From the NCBI RefSeq assembly GCF_963082655.1, contig NC_081553.1, forward strand, positions 156,837,441 through 156,901,440: a stretch of DNA of 64,000 nt. The letters are read 5' to 3'. Positions 54,430-64,000 of this stretch are shown here, one piece after another (the stretch's first letter is position 1; each line of letters starts with the position of its first letter). Under the pieces are notes generated by a model. That model saw only the letters and a program-made list of their open reading frames with translations, had not been told where the DNA came from and did no database searches. Source of the DNA: Stomoxys calcitrans. Lineage: Eukaryota; Arthropoda; Insecta; Diptera; Muscidae. Made by a program: the position numbers and the translations under genes.

Positions 54430-56040
54430 AACAAGTAAAAGCGTGTTAAGTTCGGCCGGGCCGAATCTTATATACCCTCCACAATGGATAGCATTTATCG
54501 AGCTCTTTACACGGTATCTCTTTTTAGCAGACAAAGGATAAAAGAAAAGAATTGCTCAGTTATTGGAACAATATCAAGTTATGGTTCATTTCGGAGCATA
54601 GTTGAACTGAATATTGGAGGCCAGTTCTATGCGCGGTAACTCTTTTTAGGCAAACAAAGAATATTGAATAAGAACTGTTATGCTATTGGAGCTATATCAA
54701 GTTATATCCGATTCGGACTCTAAATAAATGCTGAACATTGTAGAAGTCATTGTCTAATATTTCAGTTCATTCGGATAATAATTGGGCCTTGTAGAGGCTC
54801 AAGAAGCAAAATGGGAAGATTTGTTTATATGGGAGCTGCATCAAGCTATTGATCGATTCAGACCATATTAGACACGTATGTTTATGGTCATGAGAGAAGC
54901 CGATGTACAAAATTTCTGCCAAAACGGATGCGAATTGCGCCCTCTAGAGGCTCAAGATGACAGATCGGTTTTTATGGCAGCCATATCAGGTTATGTACCG
55001 ATTTGCACAATACTTAGCACAGTTATTGGAAGTCATAAAAAAACAATTCATGCTAAATTTCAGCCAAATCCATCCATGCAAATCGGACGAGAATTTCTCG
55101 CTGTATTGGCTCAAGAAGTCAAGAAGCCAAGATCGGTTTGTATGACAGCTATACCAGATTATGAACCTATTTGAATCATACTTATCACACTTGTTGGAAG
55201 TGAGACCAAAACACTACGTGCAAAATTTCAGTCAAATCGGATAAGAATTGCGCCCTCTAGAGGTTAAAGAAGTCAAGACCCAAGATCGGTTTAGATGGCA
55301 GCTATATTAAAACATGGATCGATTTGAAACATACTTAACACAGTTATTGGAAGCGATATCAAAACATTACGCGCAAAGTTTCAATCAAATCGGACAAGAA
55401 TTGCACCCTCTAGAGGCTCAAGAAGTCAAGACCCAAGATCGGTTTAGATGGCTGCTATATCAAAAAATGGATCGATTTGAAACATACTTAACACAGCTAT
55501 TGGAAGCGATATCAAAACATAACGTGCAAAATTTCAATCAAATAGGACAAGAATTGCGCCCTCTAGTGGCTCAAGAAGTTAAGATTCAAGATCGGTTTAT
55601 ATGGCAGCTATATCAGGTTATTGGCTGATTTGAACCATACTTGACACAGTTGTTATATATCATAGCGAAACACGTCGTGCAAAATTTCATTCCAATCGGA
55701 TAAGAATTGCGCCCTCTAGAGGCTCAAGAAGTAAAGACCCAAGATCGGATTATATGGCAGCTATATCAGGTTATTGGCCGATTTGAACCATACTTGACAC
55801 AGTTATTATATATCATAGCGAAACACGTCTTGCAAAATTTCATCCCAATCGGATAAGAATTGCGCACTCTAGAGGCGAACGGACAGACGGACGGACGGAT
55901 GGACATGGCTAGATCGACATAAAATTTCACGATGATCAAGAATATATATATTTTATGGGGTCTCAGACGAATATTTCGAGTAGTTACAAACATAATGACG
56001 AAATTAGTATACCCCAACCCTAGGGTGGAGGGTATAAAAA
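54430..56040 (-). mobile_element. Family A element, copy A9
   Basis: Complete-looking reverse copy: AACAAGTAAAAGCGTG, hairpin TTCGGCCGGGCCGAA, TATACCCTCCACAAT, about eight units (AAGATCGGTTTAGATGGCAG variants show a local homogenised pair at 55280-55560), short GACR array, core, GGGTGGAGGGTATAAAAA. The two adjacent near-identical units at 55290 and 55440 indicate recent local duplication. Confidence 0.91.
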
Positions 56041-56141
56041 TGATGTGGTCAGTTCCAAATATATCTGGGATAAGATAAAGTTCTACCTAGTTAGATCCAA
56101 ATGGATCTGCCATATCCAATAATATATATATAATTATATCT
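56041..56141. other. AT-rich flank of the Harbinger element
   Basis: ATATCCAA/TATATCT-rich sequence, similar in style to 62850-63070 on the other side. This suggests the transposon landed in an AT-rich repeat. Confidence 0.5.
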
Positions 56142-56284
56142 GGGGCCTAATTCTAGTACTCGATATCGAGTTTTTTCAAATGATTTTTTCAGTTTTTGGT
56201 ATCTGATAACGAATAAAATTTTTCGATATATCGAATAAAGTATTCGAGTTTTTGCCCGCTTTAATTTAGCTGTCGAAAAAGCAA

Positions 56285-57154
56285 ATGGAAAGCAAGTTAA
56301 ACAAAAGAAAACCAAAATGTAAGTATAAATAAGTATTATTAAACCAATAAATAGAAATTCTTTAAACTTTTATTCCAAAGGAACACAAATTCGACCAAAA
56401 TTAATTTCAAACAAAAGACAATTATGGCAGATTTTATGTCTGACCAACCGGGACTTGCTAAAGGAAAACTTCCAAATTGTCCAGAAGGCAAGGCGTCATC
56501 CAACCGCTTATGAGAGCAGGTAACTACGAAGTTAAATGAAGCAGGTCCACCAGTAAAGAACGTTTCCAAGTGGGGAAAGGTATTTATTAAAATGTATTCT
56601 AAGAACTTAACCCTCTCTTCAACATTTAGGTTTATGTTGACCAGAAACAACAACAGAAAGATATTATGCTTTAACAAGGCGTCAATGACGCAGACAGGTG
56701 TAGGCCCTTATCAGGAAAAAAATTCTCATCTACTGCAAGCAGCAGGTTTAACAGCGGCTGTAGAAGGGCTTTCTTCAGTTAAAAGTTTTGGTAACAAAAA
56801 ACAAAAGGGATTGGACGACGAACAATAAATGGAATTAGATGATATAAACTGCAGTAATGGTTCGCCCATACCCTCATCTAATCTACGTCGTACCAAATCA
56901 GCCTCAAAAATGGCTCTTTTGAAAGAGAATATTGGGAAACACGATAAAGGCAGACGTGAAAAGAATTGTACTGGTATTCTCTATTAGAATCCAAAATGAA
57001 GTCTTAAAGAATCAATGAAGAAACTTATAAGTTGAAAGAAAGATCTTTGAAAATAAAGGAAGAACAGCACATCAAAAATATGGCAATTAAAAAATTTGAA
57101 CTAGCGATGAAAACGTTGGAATTAAATATACTGAAACAAAACGTCGATGTGTAA
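56285..57154 (+). pseudogene. Harbinger Myb/SANT-like DNA-binding protein, broken
   Basis: Second protein of Harbinger elements, which binds element ends and helps import the transposase. Plus-strand frames: MADFMSDQPGLAKGKLPNCP and KLNEAGPPVKNVSKWGK (trihelix-like region with conserved Trp), then AAGLTAAVEGLSSVKSFGNK, and a Lys/Glu-rich coiled-coil-like C-terminus (LKERSLKIKEEQHIKNMAIK). A 50-nt intron with GT...AG fits at 56580-56629, joining KWGK to VYVDQK. A first intron may lie near 56319-56380. TGA replaces an expected Trp codon near 56511, and frameshifts occur after 56640. The start choice at 56285 is tentative. Confidence 0.78.
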
Positions 57155-57439
57155 AAAATATGGCCTTTTTTACCGTTTTTATGAACTATTTTTTACCCAT
57201 GTACCTTAGACATGACTGAACTTTAAAAATGTATGAAGTGAATCGCTATTGTTTACAACATTTAACTTTAAGAAAGTATGAAATGAAAAAGTTATAATTG
57301 TTTTTAAATATTTTAAATAAAGTTTTTATTTTAACAAAGATTGGTACTATGTTGTTTTGATGTGGTTTCTTTTTTTTCACCAACCTTCATTGTTACAGTT
57401 TCAAATGTTACAATTTCGATACAAAAATCTTTTTCAGTG

Positions 57440-57684
57440 TACCTAGGTACTTGAAACTTAATACGAATGTTATGCAGGGCACCACAAATATTCCCAAAGA
57501 GAGCCATTTTTTCCGGGTATACTTACTCCTCTTATCATGACAAACAATTTTCTCTCTGGCCTTCAAGATGCCAATAGTCCGTTCGACTACACAGATGAGT
57601 GGACTTCTTTAACTTTAATTCAGGTGATCTGTCGGATGGAAAGGCCAACCATTTCTAAAGTTCTTGTTGGTATACATTTTTTCC
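57440..57684 (-). pseudogene. Harbinger transposase, C-terminal piece
   Basis: Minus strand beyond the copia: TNKNFRNGW, then ERTIGILKARERIVCHDK, then a frameshift to FGNICGALHNIRIKFQVP. The last block is the conserved 'ALHNxxI' C-terminal end of Harbinger transposases. The catalytic 'GDSGYP' block is missing between NGW and the ERTIG segment. Confidence 0.82.
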
Positions 57685-57857
57685 TATTGAAATTATACAG
57701 CCGAAGTCTTTTAAACAGCAATTCGATTTTTTTAATAGAATAAAATAATTTTTCACATAATTCAATGTACATGTAAATTCAAAGATAACAAGATAAAATT
57801 AATACAAAAATACAAAGTACAAATTAACAAAGTATAAAATTGAACGTCAATCCAACA
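57685..57857 (-). repeat. Copia 3' LTR
   Basis: 173 bp, plus strand TATTGAAATTATACAGCCGA to GACGTCAATCCAACA-type end (AACGTCAATCCAACA). Polypurine tract GAGGAGGAG (minus strand) lies at 57858-57866, directly next to it. Confidence 0.94.
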
Positions 57858-57868
57858 CTCCTCCTCGT

Positions 57869-58640
57869 TCATTTTATATTGCATTCTGAACGCAGAAATT
57901 CGTGTTTTGATATTGGTAAAGGCTTTGTCAAAATATCCGCTATCATTTGCTCAGTTAAACAATATTCCCATTTTATTATATCTTTCCTTACCAATTCCTT
58001 TGTAAATTTGTATTTTATGTCCATATGTTTTGTTCGAAATGAAAATTTATCATCTGTAAGTATTTTAAGGCAGCTTTGGTTATCATTAAAAATTGTAGTT
58101 GGTTGGCTTGGTGGTTCGTCAAAATCTTGCAACAGTTGTCTTAACCATTTTGCTTCTTTTCCAGCCTCAGACATCGAAATGTATTCTGCTTCACAGGTAG
58201 ATGTTGCGACAACTGACTGTTTTTGACAGGTCCATGATATTGTTCCACCGTTATAAAAAAATATACGTCCACTAGTTGATTTCCTTTCTAATTGACCTTC
58301 TGCCCAAGAAGCATCCGCGTAACCAATTAAATCCAAATTTGTATTTTGAATATTACTCAAATTTAATTTGAAATCAACAGTATGCATCAAGTACTTTATT
58401 ATTCGTTTTCCTTGTTTCCAATCTTCTTCTGATGGGTTTGACACTTTCTGAGCGAGAATACACACTGCAGCTGATATATCAGGTCTGGTATTAACTGATA
58501 CATAGAGTAAATGACCAATAAGTTTTCTATATTTGGTATTGTTTTCTAAATAACTTGTATGGCTTTTCTTTCCGTAACTGACATCCAAAGGTGATTCTGA
58601 AATTTTACAGTTTGTAAGACCAAATTCTTCTGCTATCTTT
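57869..58640 (-). pseudogene. Copia RNase H
   Basis: Follows RT after a single stop. 'LYVSVNTRPDISAAVCILAQ' is the RT connection. DLIGYADASWAEG (Asp), STCEAEYISM (Glu), TTIFNDNQSCLKI (Asp), RTKHMDIKYKFTKEL (last acid), then MIADILTKPL, the classic copia C-terminal end. All RNase H residues are present. Confidence 0.92.
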
Positions 58641-58657
58641 TTAATATATTGAGATTG

Positions 58658-59390
58658 TCAAATTTCAAAATTTCCAAATGAGTCCCGTGTTATTTGTATT
58701 CCCAAATAGCTTTTTATATTTCCTAAGTTAGTCAATACAAAGCTTTTTGATAATAACTTGACTATATGTTGAATCTGTTCATTGGTTTCACATACCAGAA
58801 TTATGTCATCCACATATATAATAACATAACATCTTCCATTTAATAGATTACCAGAATAAAGACACGGGTCACTTATGCTTTGCTTTAAGTTTGATTGTAT
58901 CAAGGTTTCATCCAACAAATTATTCCAAGATCTTGATGCTTGTTTTAATCCATATATTGCCTTCTTTAATAAACAAACATTTTGATTATTATCATCATCA
59001 AATCCCTTAGGTTGCTTCATGTAGATTGTTTCTTCTAGTTTTCCGTTGAGAAATGCTGTTTTTGCATCTATATGTTGAACTATGAGCTTTCGATTTGCCG
59101 CAATAGAAAGTAGCATTCGAAATGTAGTATGCATAACCATACGTCTGCGAATAACCTTGAGCAACTAGTCTTGCTTTATATCGCACAAACTCTCCATCTG
59201 CATTTCTTTTCAGTTTGAATATCCACTTGCTGCCTACGGCTTTTCTCCCTTCAGGTAATGACACTAAACTCCACGTTTGATTCATATGCATTGATTTTAT
59301 TTCATCCTTCAAAGCATCAATCCATTTATCTCTATCTTCACTTTTTATAGAGTCCTCATAAGTTCTAGGCTCGAGCTGTTGATCCACCAT
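58658..59390 (-). pseudogene. Copia reverse transcriptase
   Basis: 59390-59150: SMHMNQTWSLVSLPEGRKAV, GSKWIFKLKRNADGEFVRYK and ARLVAQGYSQ. After a frameshift near 59150: VQHIDAKTAFLNGKLEETIY (Asp of motif A), AIYGLKQASRSWN, then CYVIIYVDDIILVC (YVDD). Stop at 58657 (TGA). Catalytic residues are intact but need the broken frame. Confidence 0.93.
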
Positions 59391-59521
59391 CCAAATTTCA
59401 TCTATAAGGCGCCTAGCAGCAATCCCTTTATTGGATCTACTTGAGACTTTTACATGTTACTCCTCCTCAGTCTCCTCCTGAAGCTGAACATTACTGATGG
59501 TTTCTTGACCTTCTTCTCTGT

Positions 59522-60440
59522 TTACCATGGATTCCGAAACTGATAAATTCTCCTTACGCTTAATTTCAGTGAAACGTACATCTCGAGGTATGACCACTTT
59601 TTATTAGATATATCGTAACATCGGTAACCTTTTGAGTTAGCATCACACCCAAGAAAAGTCATCTCAATTGCTGTAGAATCTAGCTTGCGTCGTTTTTCTG
59701 AAGGTGTGTGTACGAAACACTTTGAACCAAATATATGAAGGTTTGACATATCTGGTTTTTTACCATACCATAATTCATGAGGAGTTTTCTTGATTTTTCT
59801 CATTAAAACACGATTCTGAATATAGTTAGCCATTGCTACTGCTTCTTCCCAAAAAGATTTTGGCAAATCTGCATCAAGAAGTAAACATCGGCTCATTACA
59901 ATGAGTGTGCGATTTTTCCTTTCAGCCTTTCCATTCTGCTGTGGAGAGTAAGGACTCGTAAGTTGAACTTGAATACCTTCAGATCTCAAGTAATTCTGAA
60001 GACTTTTTCCGGTATATTCAACACCTCTGTCAGACCGAATGGTTTTTGGATTTTTGTTAAACATGGTATGACAAAACTTGATGAACTCTTTTATGGTTCC
60101 TTCCACTTCCGATTTTTCTTTTATTAAACGTGTTAATGTAAAACTGTAGTAATCATCTATGAAAGTAACTATGTACCTCTTTCCACTAGCTGTTACTGTT
60201 TGCATTGGGCCGCAAACATCGGTGTGAATTAGATCCAAAGGAACTTTAAATAATGTTTGTGACTCTTTGAAAAAAGGTAGACGACTCATTTTTCCATTTA
60301 AACATATTTCGCATGCTTCTTTAATATGACAGTCCACAATTTTCATGCCCTCAACTAATCCTTCGGCACACATTTTCCGAATTGCTACGGGACCTCGGTG
60401 ACCAAGTTTTCTATGCTACTGGTGAATACAGTTCTCATTG
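59522..60440 (-). pseudogene. Copia integrase
   Basis: Joins element DNA to the chromosome. The zinc-binding start HRKLGHRG...CHIKEACEIC is preceded by an in-frame stop near 60418. Core: LIHTDVCGPM (first Asp), TIRSDRGVEYTG (second Asp), SPYSPQQNGKAERKNRT (Glu). Then HELWYGKKPDMSNLHIFGSK and FLGCDANSKGYRCYD, the copia C-terminal region. All three catalytic acids are present. A frameshift near 59600 ends the frame. Confidence 0.93.
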
Positions 60441-60751
60441 TGTTGTGCCAAAGAACAAACAGTATCTGGTGTTCTCATTAAGTACATTTCTCCACTTATA
60501 TCCGCAATTGCAATAGTTTTGTCCTTTAGAGTAATTTCACAAATTTCGCCTTTAAATTTGACTTGGTAACCCTCTTTTGTTAATTGTCTTACTGAAATTA
60601 TGTTTCCAACGAGACTATGTACGTATAGAACTTCTTTAATTCTAATTTTCTGCTGATTACTATTTCCATCCAGTACTTTTAGTTCGCCTGATCCTATGCC
60701 TTGAACATAAATATTATCTCCATTTGCTAATTGGAAAGAGCTTTTGTATGA

Positions 60752-61075
60752 TTAATTTAGGGATCCAAAAAATTGTTTATTGTTGACAACATGTCTTGTT
60801 GCACCTGAGTCAATCAACCAAGACTCTTTATTTGGATTTCCAAAAGTGAATAGAAAATCTTGCACAGAACTTGGGGAATCTGGCCTTTCTTCTACGGCAT
60901 GAACCTTATTCTTGCTTTTACTGTTGTCTTGTTTGCTTTTCCAATTTTTGTACTTTGCACAGCTTTTCTTTTGATGACCAGGTTTCTTACAAAAATAGCA
61001 CGTTTTATTGGGATTGGCGACTGCTTCCATAACTGTATCATTAGAAACACCATTAACATGCAATCGTCTTTCATA
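60752..61075 (-). pseudogene. Copia zinc knuckle and protease start
   Basis: CYFCKKPGHQKKSC is a CCHC zinc knuckle (C-x2-C-x4-H-x4-C) that binds RNA. SWLIDSGATRHV holds the DSG active site of the aspartic protease. A stop at 60751 interrupts the frame soon after; the downstream text continues recognisably as copia protease (ISVRQLTKEGYQVKF near 60560). Confidence 0.91.
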
Positions 61076-61656
61076 CCTTTTGCCTTGACCCTTTGCTGGA
61101 CAAAAGCAAAAGTAATTTCCTCTTCTTTGCGGGATTCAAGTGAAGTTATTAACACATCATAGCTCTGTGGAAGGCTACTTATTAACATTGCAGCACTCCA
61201 TCTATCCGTCAAAGCTTCTTCGCCAATGTCTCTTAGTTTTGTGAACAAATCATTCATGCTATTGATGTGACTTACCGCATCCGATCCTTCCTCAAGTTTC
61301 AACGAACATATGGAACGCATTAAAAATACTTTATTAGTTAGAGTATTCCTTTCATGGTATTCTTTCAAAGCATTCCCGGTCTCTTTAGCGCTTTTGAGAT
61401 GCCTTATGTGACATAATTGATCATCCATAACTAGTAGTCCGATTTTTGCCCTAGCTTCGTCATCCATATCATCCCATTCTCTTATTTCCGCTTGATTTGT
61501 ACAAATACCTGATTCTCCGCGTATTATTCTTGGTCTTGACCCTTCAATAACTGTTTTCCACAAATTTTGTTTCCTTAATAACATTTCCATTCTGAATTTC
61601 CAATTTGCATAATCGGAATTATTCAATTTTGCAAATCTTGGTTTTGCTTTAGCCAT
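60892..61656 (-). pseudogene. Copia Gag
   Basis: Structural protein of the particle. MAKAKPRFAKLNNSDYANWK start, then LLRKQNLWKTVIEG, DDEARAKIGLLVMDDQLCHI and MRSICSLKLEEGSDAVSHIN, the Gag core typical of copia (UBN2-type). A frameshift near 61075 moves the rest, including the zinc knuckle, to another frame. The last 55 or so residues of this frame are therefore out-of-phase readthrough. Confidence 0.9.
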
Positions 61657-61728
61657 TGCAAATTCCTTGCGTTGTATCCTTTATTTGAGTATATCCTTAA
61701 TTGACCCTAGTATCGAATTCTTGAAGCT

Positions 61729-61746
61729 CTTTAGTGGCCCATAACC
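61729..61746 (-). promoter_or_regulatory. Copia primer-binding site
   Basis: Minus strand GGTTATGGGCC directly after the LTR. The same start follows the Drosophila copia LTR, which is primed by an internal fragment of initiator tRNA-Met. Confidence 0.88.
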
Positions 61747-61919
61747 TATTGAAATTATACAGCCGAGGTCTTTTAAACAGCAATTCGATTTTTTTAATAG
61801 AATAAAATAATTTTTCATATAATTCAATGTACATGTAAATTCAAAGATAACAAGATAAAATTAATACAAAAATACAAAGTACAAATTAACAAAGTATAAA
61901 ATTGAACGTCAATCCAACA
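61747..61919 (-). repeat. Copia 5' LTR
   Basis: 173 bp, identical to the 3' LTR except two substitutions. The promoter of the element would lie here. Confidence 0.94.
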
Positions 61920-62753
61920 GTTCCAACAATCGTCTTTGATCGGAGTGTTTCCACACGAAAGAATCATGGGCTGCGTCACCATATTTTAAGCAGACCGCCG
62001 TAATTATGTATTGATGGTCACATATCTGTGTGAATTTAAGTAATGCTTCTGTATTAATCAAAAAATAATTATATTTAATATATTATATTTATTACTTTAC
62101 TTTATATTATTTATTATATTTAAAACTTACAATCATAGAATTTAGACTACGGTGCCCCTTTCGGTTAAAAACTACTATGCTTGTTTTTGGTGGGTTTCTG
62201 CAAACCGAGACGTGTTCCGTCCACACAACCATTACCTAAAAATTTTAAAGATAATGTAAATATAATATGTTATAGTTGAAAAAATTCATATATTTTTACC
62301 TCCGGAAACACGAAACTTAGAACAGGAATATTCCATGCACAATGCCGACTAATCTGGTGCAAAATTTATGTGCATTGCACATTGTTTTTGTTCCATTTCA
62401 TTTGCCACTCGCTGGACAACCTTACATGTTGCGCTTTGGCTCATACCTAACACAAAGTCATTTTCCACGGTGTGCCGAAAAGTTCCACTGGCCAATAGAG
62501 ACAATGATGATGCCAACTGTAGAACTGGAGGAATGGATGATGACATATGTCCTGAGAAATCCAGAATTGACGGAATCTGAAACGAACTGTAAATATTACA
62601 AATGCGTAAGAGAGAAAAGGGGTCACTACGTTCACGAATTTGTTTTCGTATTATTCTCTCATTATAATCGTCTTCATCCTCTGAAAACGATAATAAAAAC
62701 CAGGATATATCCATTTTTTGTGCTTCAATTTCTATTATCGTGGCAAATAACAA
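61920..62753 (-). pseudogene. Harbinger transposase, N-terminal and first catalytic part
   Basis: Minus strand from 62753: ISWFLLSFSEDEDDYNERII, RERSDPFSLL, SSIPPVLQLASSLSLLASGT, FRHTVENDFVLGMSQSATCK. Then comes a likely 64-nt intron (62299-62236) and GCVDGTRLGLQKPTKNKHSS with the first catalytic Asp (CVDGT). Next a long AT-rich gap, then CDHQYIITAVCLKYGDAAHD, SFVWKHSDQRRLLE. Copia begins right after LLE at 61919. Stops at 'SSF*' and near 62345. Confidence 0.85.
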
Positions 62754-62849
62754 TTGTTTTATTTCGATGGTTCAGACACCGAATACTTTCGTATTTGTAT
62801 AATATACGAACCAAAACTCGCTCGTTAACGGATGCGAGAATTAGGCCCC

Positions 62850-63076
62850 TGATGCTATATATATCTGTATCTGGTAGTAGATATATTTGGATATGGGACC
62901 AGATATAATTTTATATGCTATACATAATAATATCCAAAGAGATATGCTAGATATAACTATTGTATATCTGGCCTTGGATATAATTATATCTTACCTTAGA
63001 TATAATTACATATGTCTTGGGCTATATTTATGTATAATTGAATTTTGTTCTTTCAATGCTTATATTTTATACTAAA
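62850..63076. other. AT-rich ATATCT/AGATAT-rich flank
   Basis: Dense in GATATA and TATATC words on both strands, so it can fold extensively. Matches in style the left flank of the Harbinger element. Confidence 0.55.
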
Positions 63077-64000
63077 CTAGCTGAACCTGGCCCGCTTCGC
63101 TGCGCCTTCTTTAACTTTACGTGGAGCAAAATTTTCCTTGGAATATTTATTTTCGACAATTAAAGAGATTTTAGTGAAATACCATGCTACGAAAATAGTA
63201 TATCGCTTGACTAACAGTTTAACAATATAAGTGCCTTTATCTGAATCCTATATGATCTTTATTGGTCTATGAATTTAAGTTTGGATGTACATAGTATGTA
63301 CTCCATTCATAAAATACTTTATTTCATCCCGATATTCTCATGATGTCTGAATTAAGGGTGTCTTCGGGGGTGAGGCGGTCTCCCAGACACTTGGCCCTGA
63401 AAAAATATCAACAACGTGCTCTTCTCTCAAAATTCCATTTATTTAAACCCCATATTGCCATTGGTTTTGAGGGGGAATTTACAGGATGAGGCGTCCCCCA
63501 AACACATTGTCCCAAAATTGGTTATCAAATTCGTTTTGTAATCTCAAATACCTTTCATGTGAGCCACATATTGGCATGGTCGAAAAATTTTTACCCTTTG
63601 GGGGTGTTTTGGCGAAGGGGTGATGCCCTAAATACATGGTCCTAAATTTGGATGTCAAATTCGTATTCTACTCCCTAATACCTATTTTTGAGCCCCATAT
63701 TGCGATGGTCAGTAAAAAATAGCTGTTTGTGGGGTATTTTGTGAAAGGGGTAGACCCACAAAAATTGGTACTGAAAGTGGGTATCAATTCTTGCTCTGCC
63801 CCCCAATACCTTTCATTTAAGCCCCACATTTACATAGTCGGTAAATATGCCTGATTTAGGGTGTTTTGGGGGGTGGGGTGGTTCCCCAATCTTTAAGCCC
63901 TTAAAATATATCAGCAACGTGCTCTATTCTCATACATTTGAAACCCATATTGCCATTGGCCTCGAAATTGGAAATCAAATTCGTATATATATATATATAT
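63077..64000 (-). mobile_element. X-family element, 3' part, runs off the window
   Basis: Reverse copy: CTAGCTGAACCTGGCCCGC terminus, TTCGCTGCGCCTTC, then the 3' region homologous to 52532-52763. Then about five G-tract units to the window end, which finishes in a TATATA run. It retains the uninterrupted version of the site where the foldback mariner sits in the 51292 copy (TA at 63315-63316). Confidence 0.85.

Larger units (their letters stand above)
57685..61919 (-). mobile_element. Ty1/copia LTR retrotransposon with both LTRs
   Basis: 4,235 bp, two 173-bp LTRs, primer site, gag, protease, integrase, RT, RNase H and polypurine tract, in the copia order (integrase before RT). The minus-strand LTR starts TGTTGG. 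Flanks on the minus strand are GGAAC before and GGAAA after, a probable 5-bp target duplication with one change. LTRs differ at two positions (AGCCGAAG/AGCCGAGG and TTCACAT/TTCATAT), so the insertion is fairly recent. Even so, gag-pol is broken in at least five places. Confidence 0.95.
56142..62849. mobile_element. PIF/Harbinger DNA transposon, interrupted by copia
   Basis: Terminal inverted repeats GGGGCCTAATTCT at 56142-56154 and its reverse at 62837-62849. Inside are the two genes typical of the family. A Myb/SANT-like DNA-binding protein gene lies on the plus strand (56285-57154). A DDE transposase gene lies on the minus strand (62753 to about 57440). They converge. A copia retrotransposon (57685-61919) sits in the transposase gene. 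The 3-bp target duplication typical of the family is not clear (TCT on one side, TGA on the other). Both genes have lesions. Confidence 0.88.

Noticed and set aside
56339..56677. 112-residue minus-strand ORF
   Set aside because: Lies opposite the recognisable Harbinger Myb/SANT-like coding sequence; no domain of its own.
57840..58226. 128-residue plus-strand ORF
   Set aside because: Antisense shadow of copia RNase H.
62342..62908. 188-residue plus-strand ORF
   Set aside because: Antisense to the N-terminal part of the Harbinger transposase, which has clear family motifs on the minus strand.

Overview
The window looks like repeat-dense intergenic or intronic DNA from a higher (calyptrate, muscid-type) fly. 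The evidence is many DINE-1/mini-me type elements with (TA)n and (GTCY)n blocks, I/LOA-, jockey- and RTE-like non-LTR elements, a copia with the half-tRNA-type primer site, mariner and Harbinger DNA transposons, and a tRNA-derived SINE. Nothing is prokaryotic. The organism call is inference from repeat style; no species is claimed.

Layout. 0-0.4 kb: mariner 3' end. 1.7-3.1 kb: unclassified G-tract repeat family (called X here). 3.3-4.5 kb: RTE-like, I-like and SINE scraps. 4.9-7.25 kb: I-like element on the minus strand carrying a nested LINE tail and a nested SINE. 7.25-10.5 kb: two Helentron-like (family A) elements and a SINE. 11.9-16.65 kb: an I/LOA-group element split by a jockey/CR1-like element, which is itself split by family A. 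16.65-21.1 kb: RT scraps and a 2.1-kb family A copy with a 153-bp tandem array. 21.3-27.4 kb: family B and A copies, TA runs with an inverted repeat, and a mariner end. 27.4-31.9 kb: RTE-like piece, head-to-tail X copies, RT scrap. 33.3-36.05 kb: I-like element. 36.05-39.7 kb: X and family A. 40.35-42.5 kb: repeat-poor stretch holding the only convincing host-type coding exon (eh1 motif followed by a splice donor). 42.5-48.7 kb: I-like fragments (one pair fused head-to-tail), jockey piece, family A. 49-53.9 kb: family B, X, and a foldback mariner inside X inside B. 54-56 kb: family A. 56.14-62.85 kb: Harbinger element with a copia inserted in its transposase. 63.08-64 kb: X again, running off the end.

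How it works together. Almost every coding stretch is a transposon relic with frameshifts or lost catalytic residues. The copia and the Harbinger carry the most complete domain sets, yet both have broken frames. The most informative signals are structural. Families A and B share a terminal hairpin and a 5'-to-3' long-range complementarity whose sequences differ between families but stay paired. There are two independent three-level nests, one of which has an empty insertion site elsewhere in the window.
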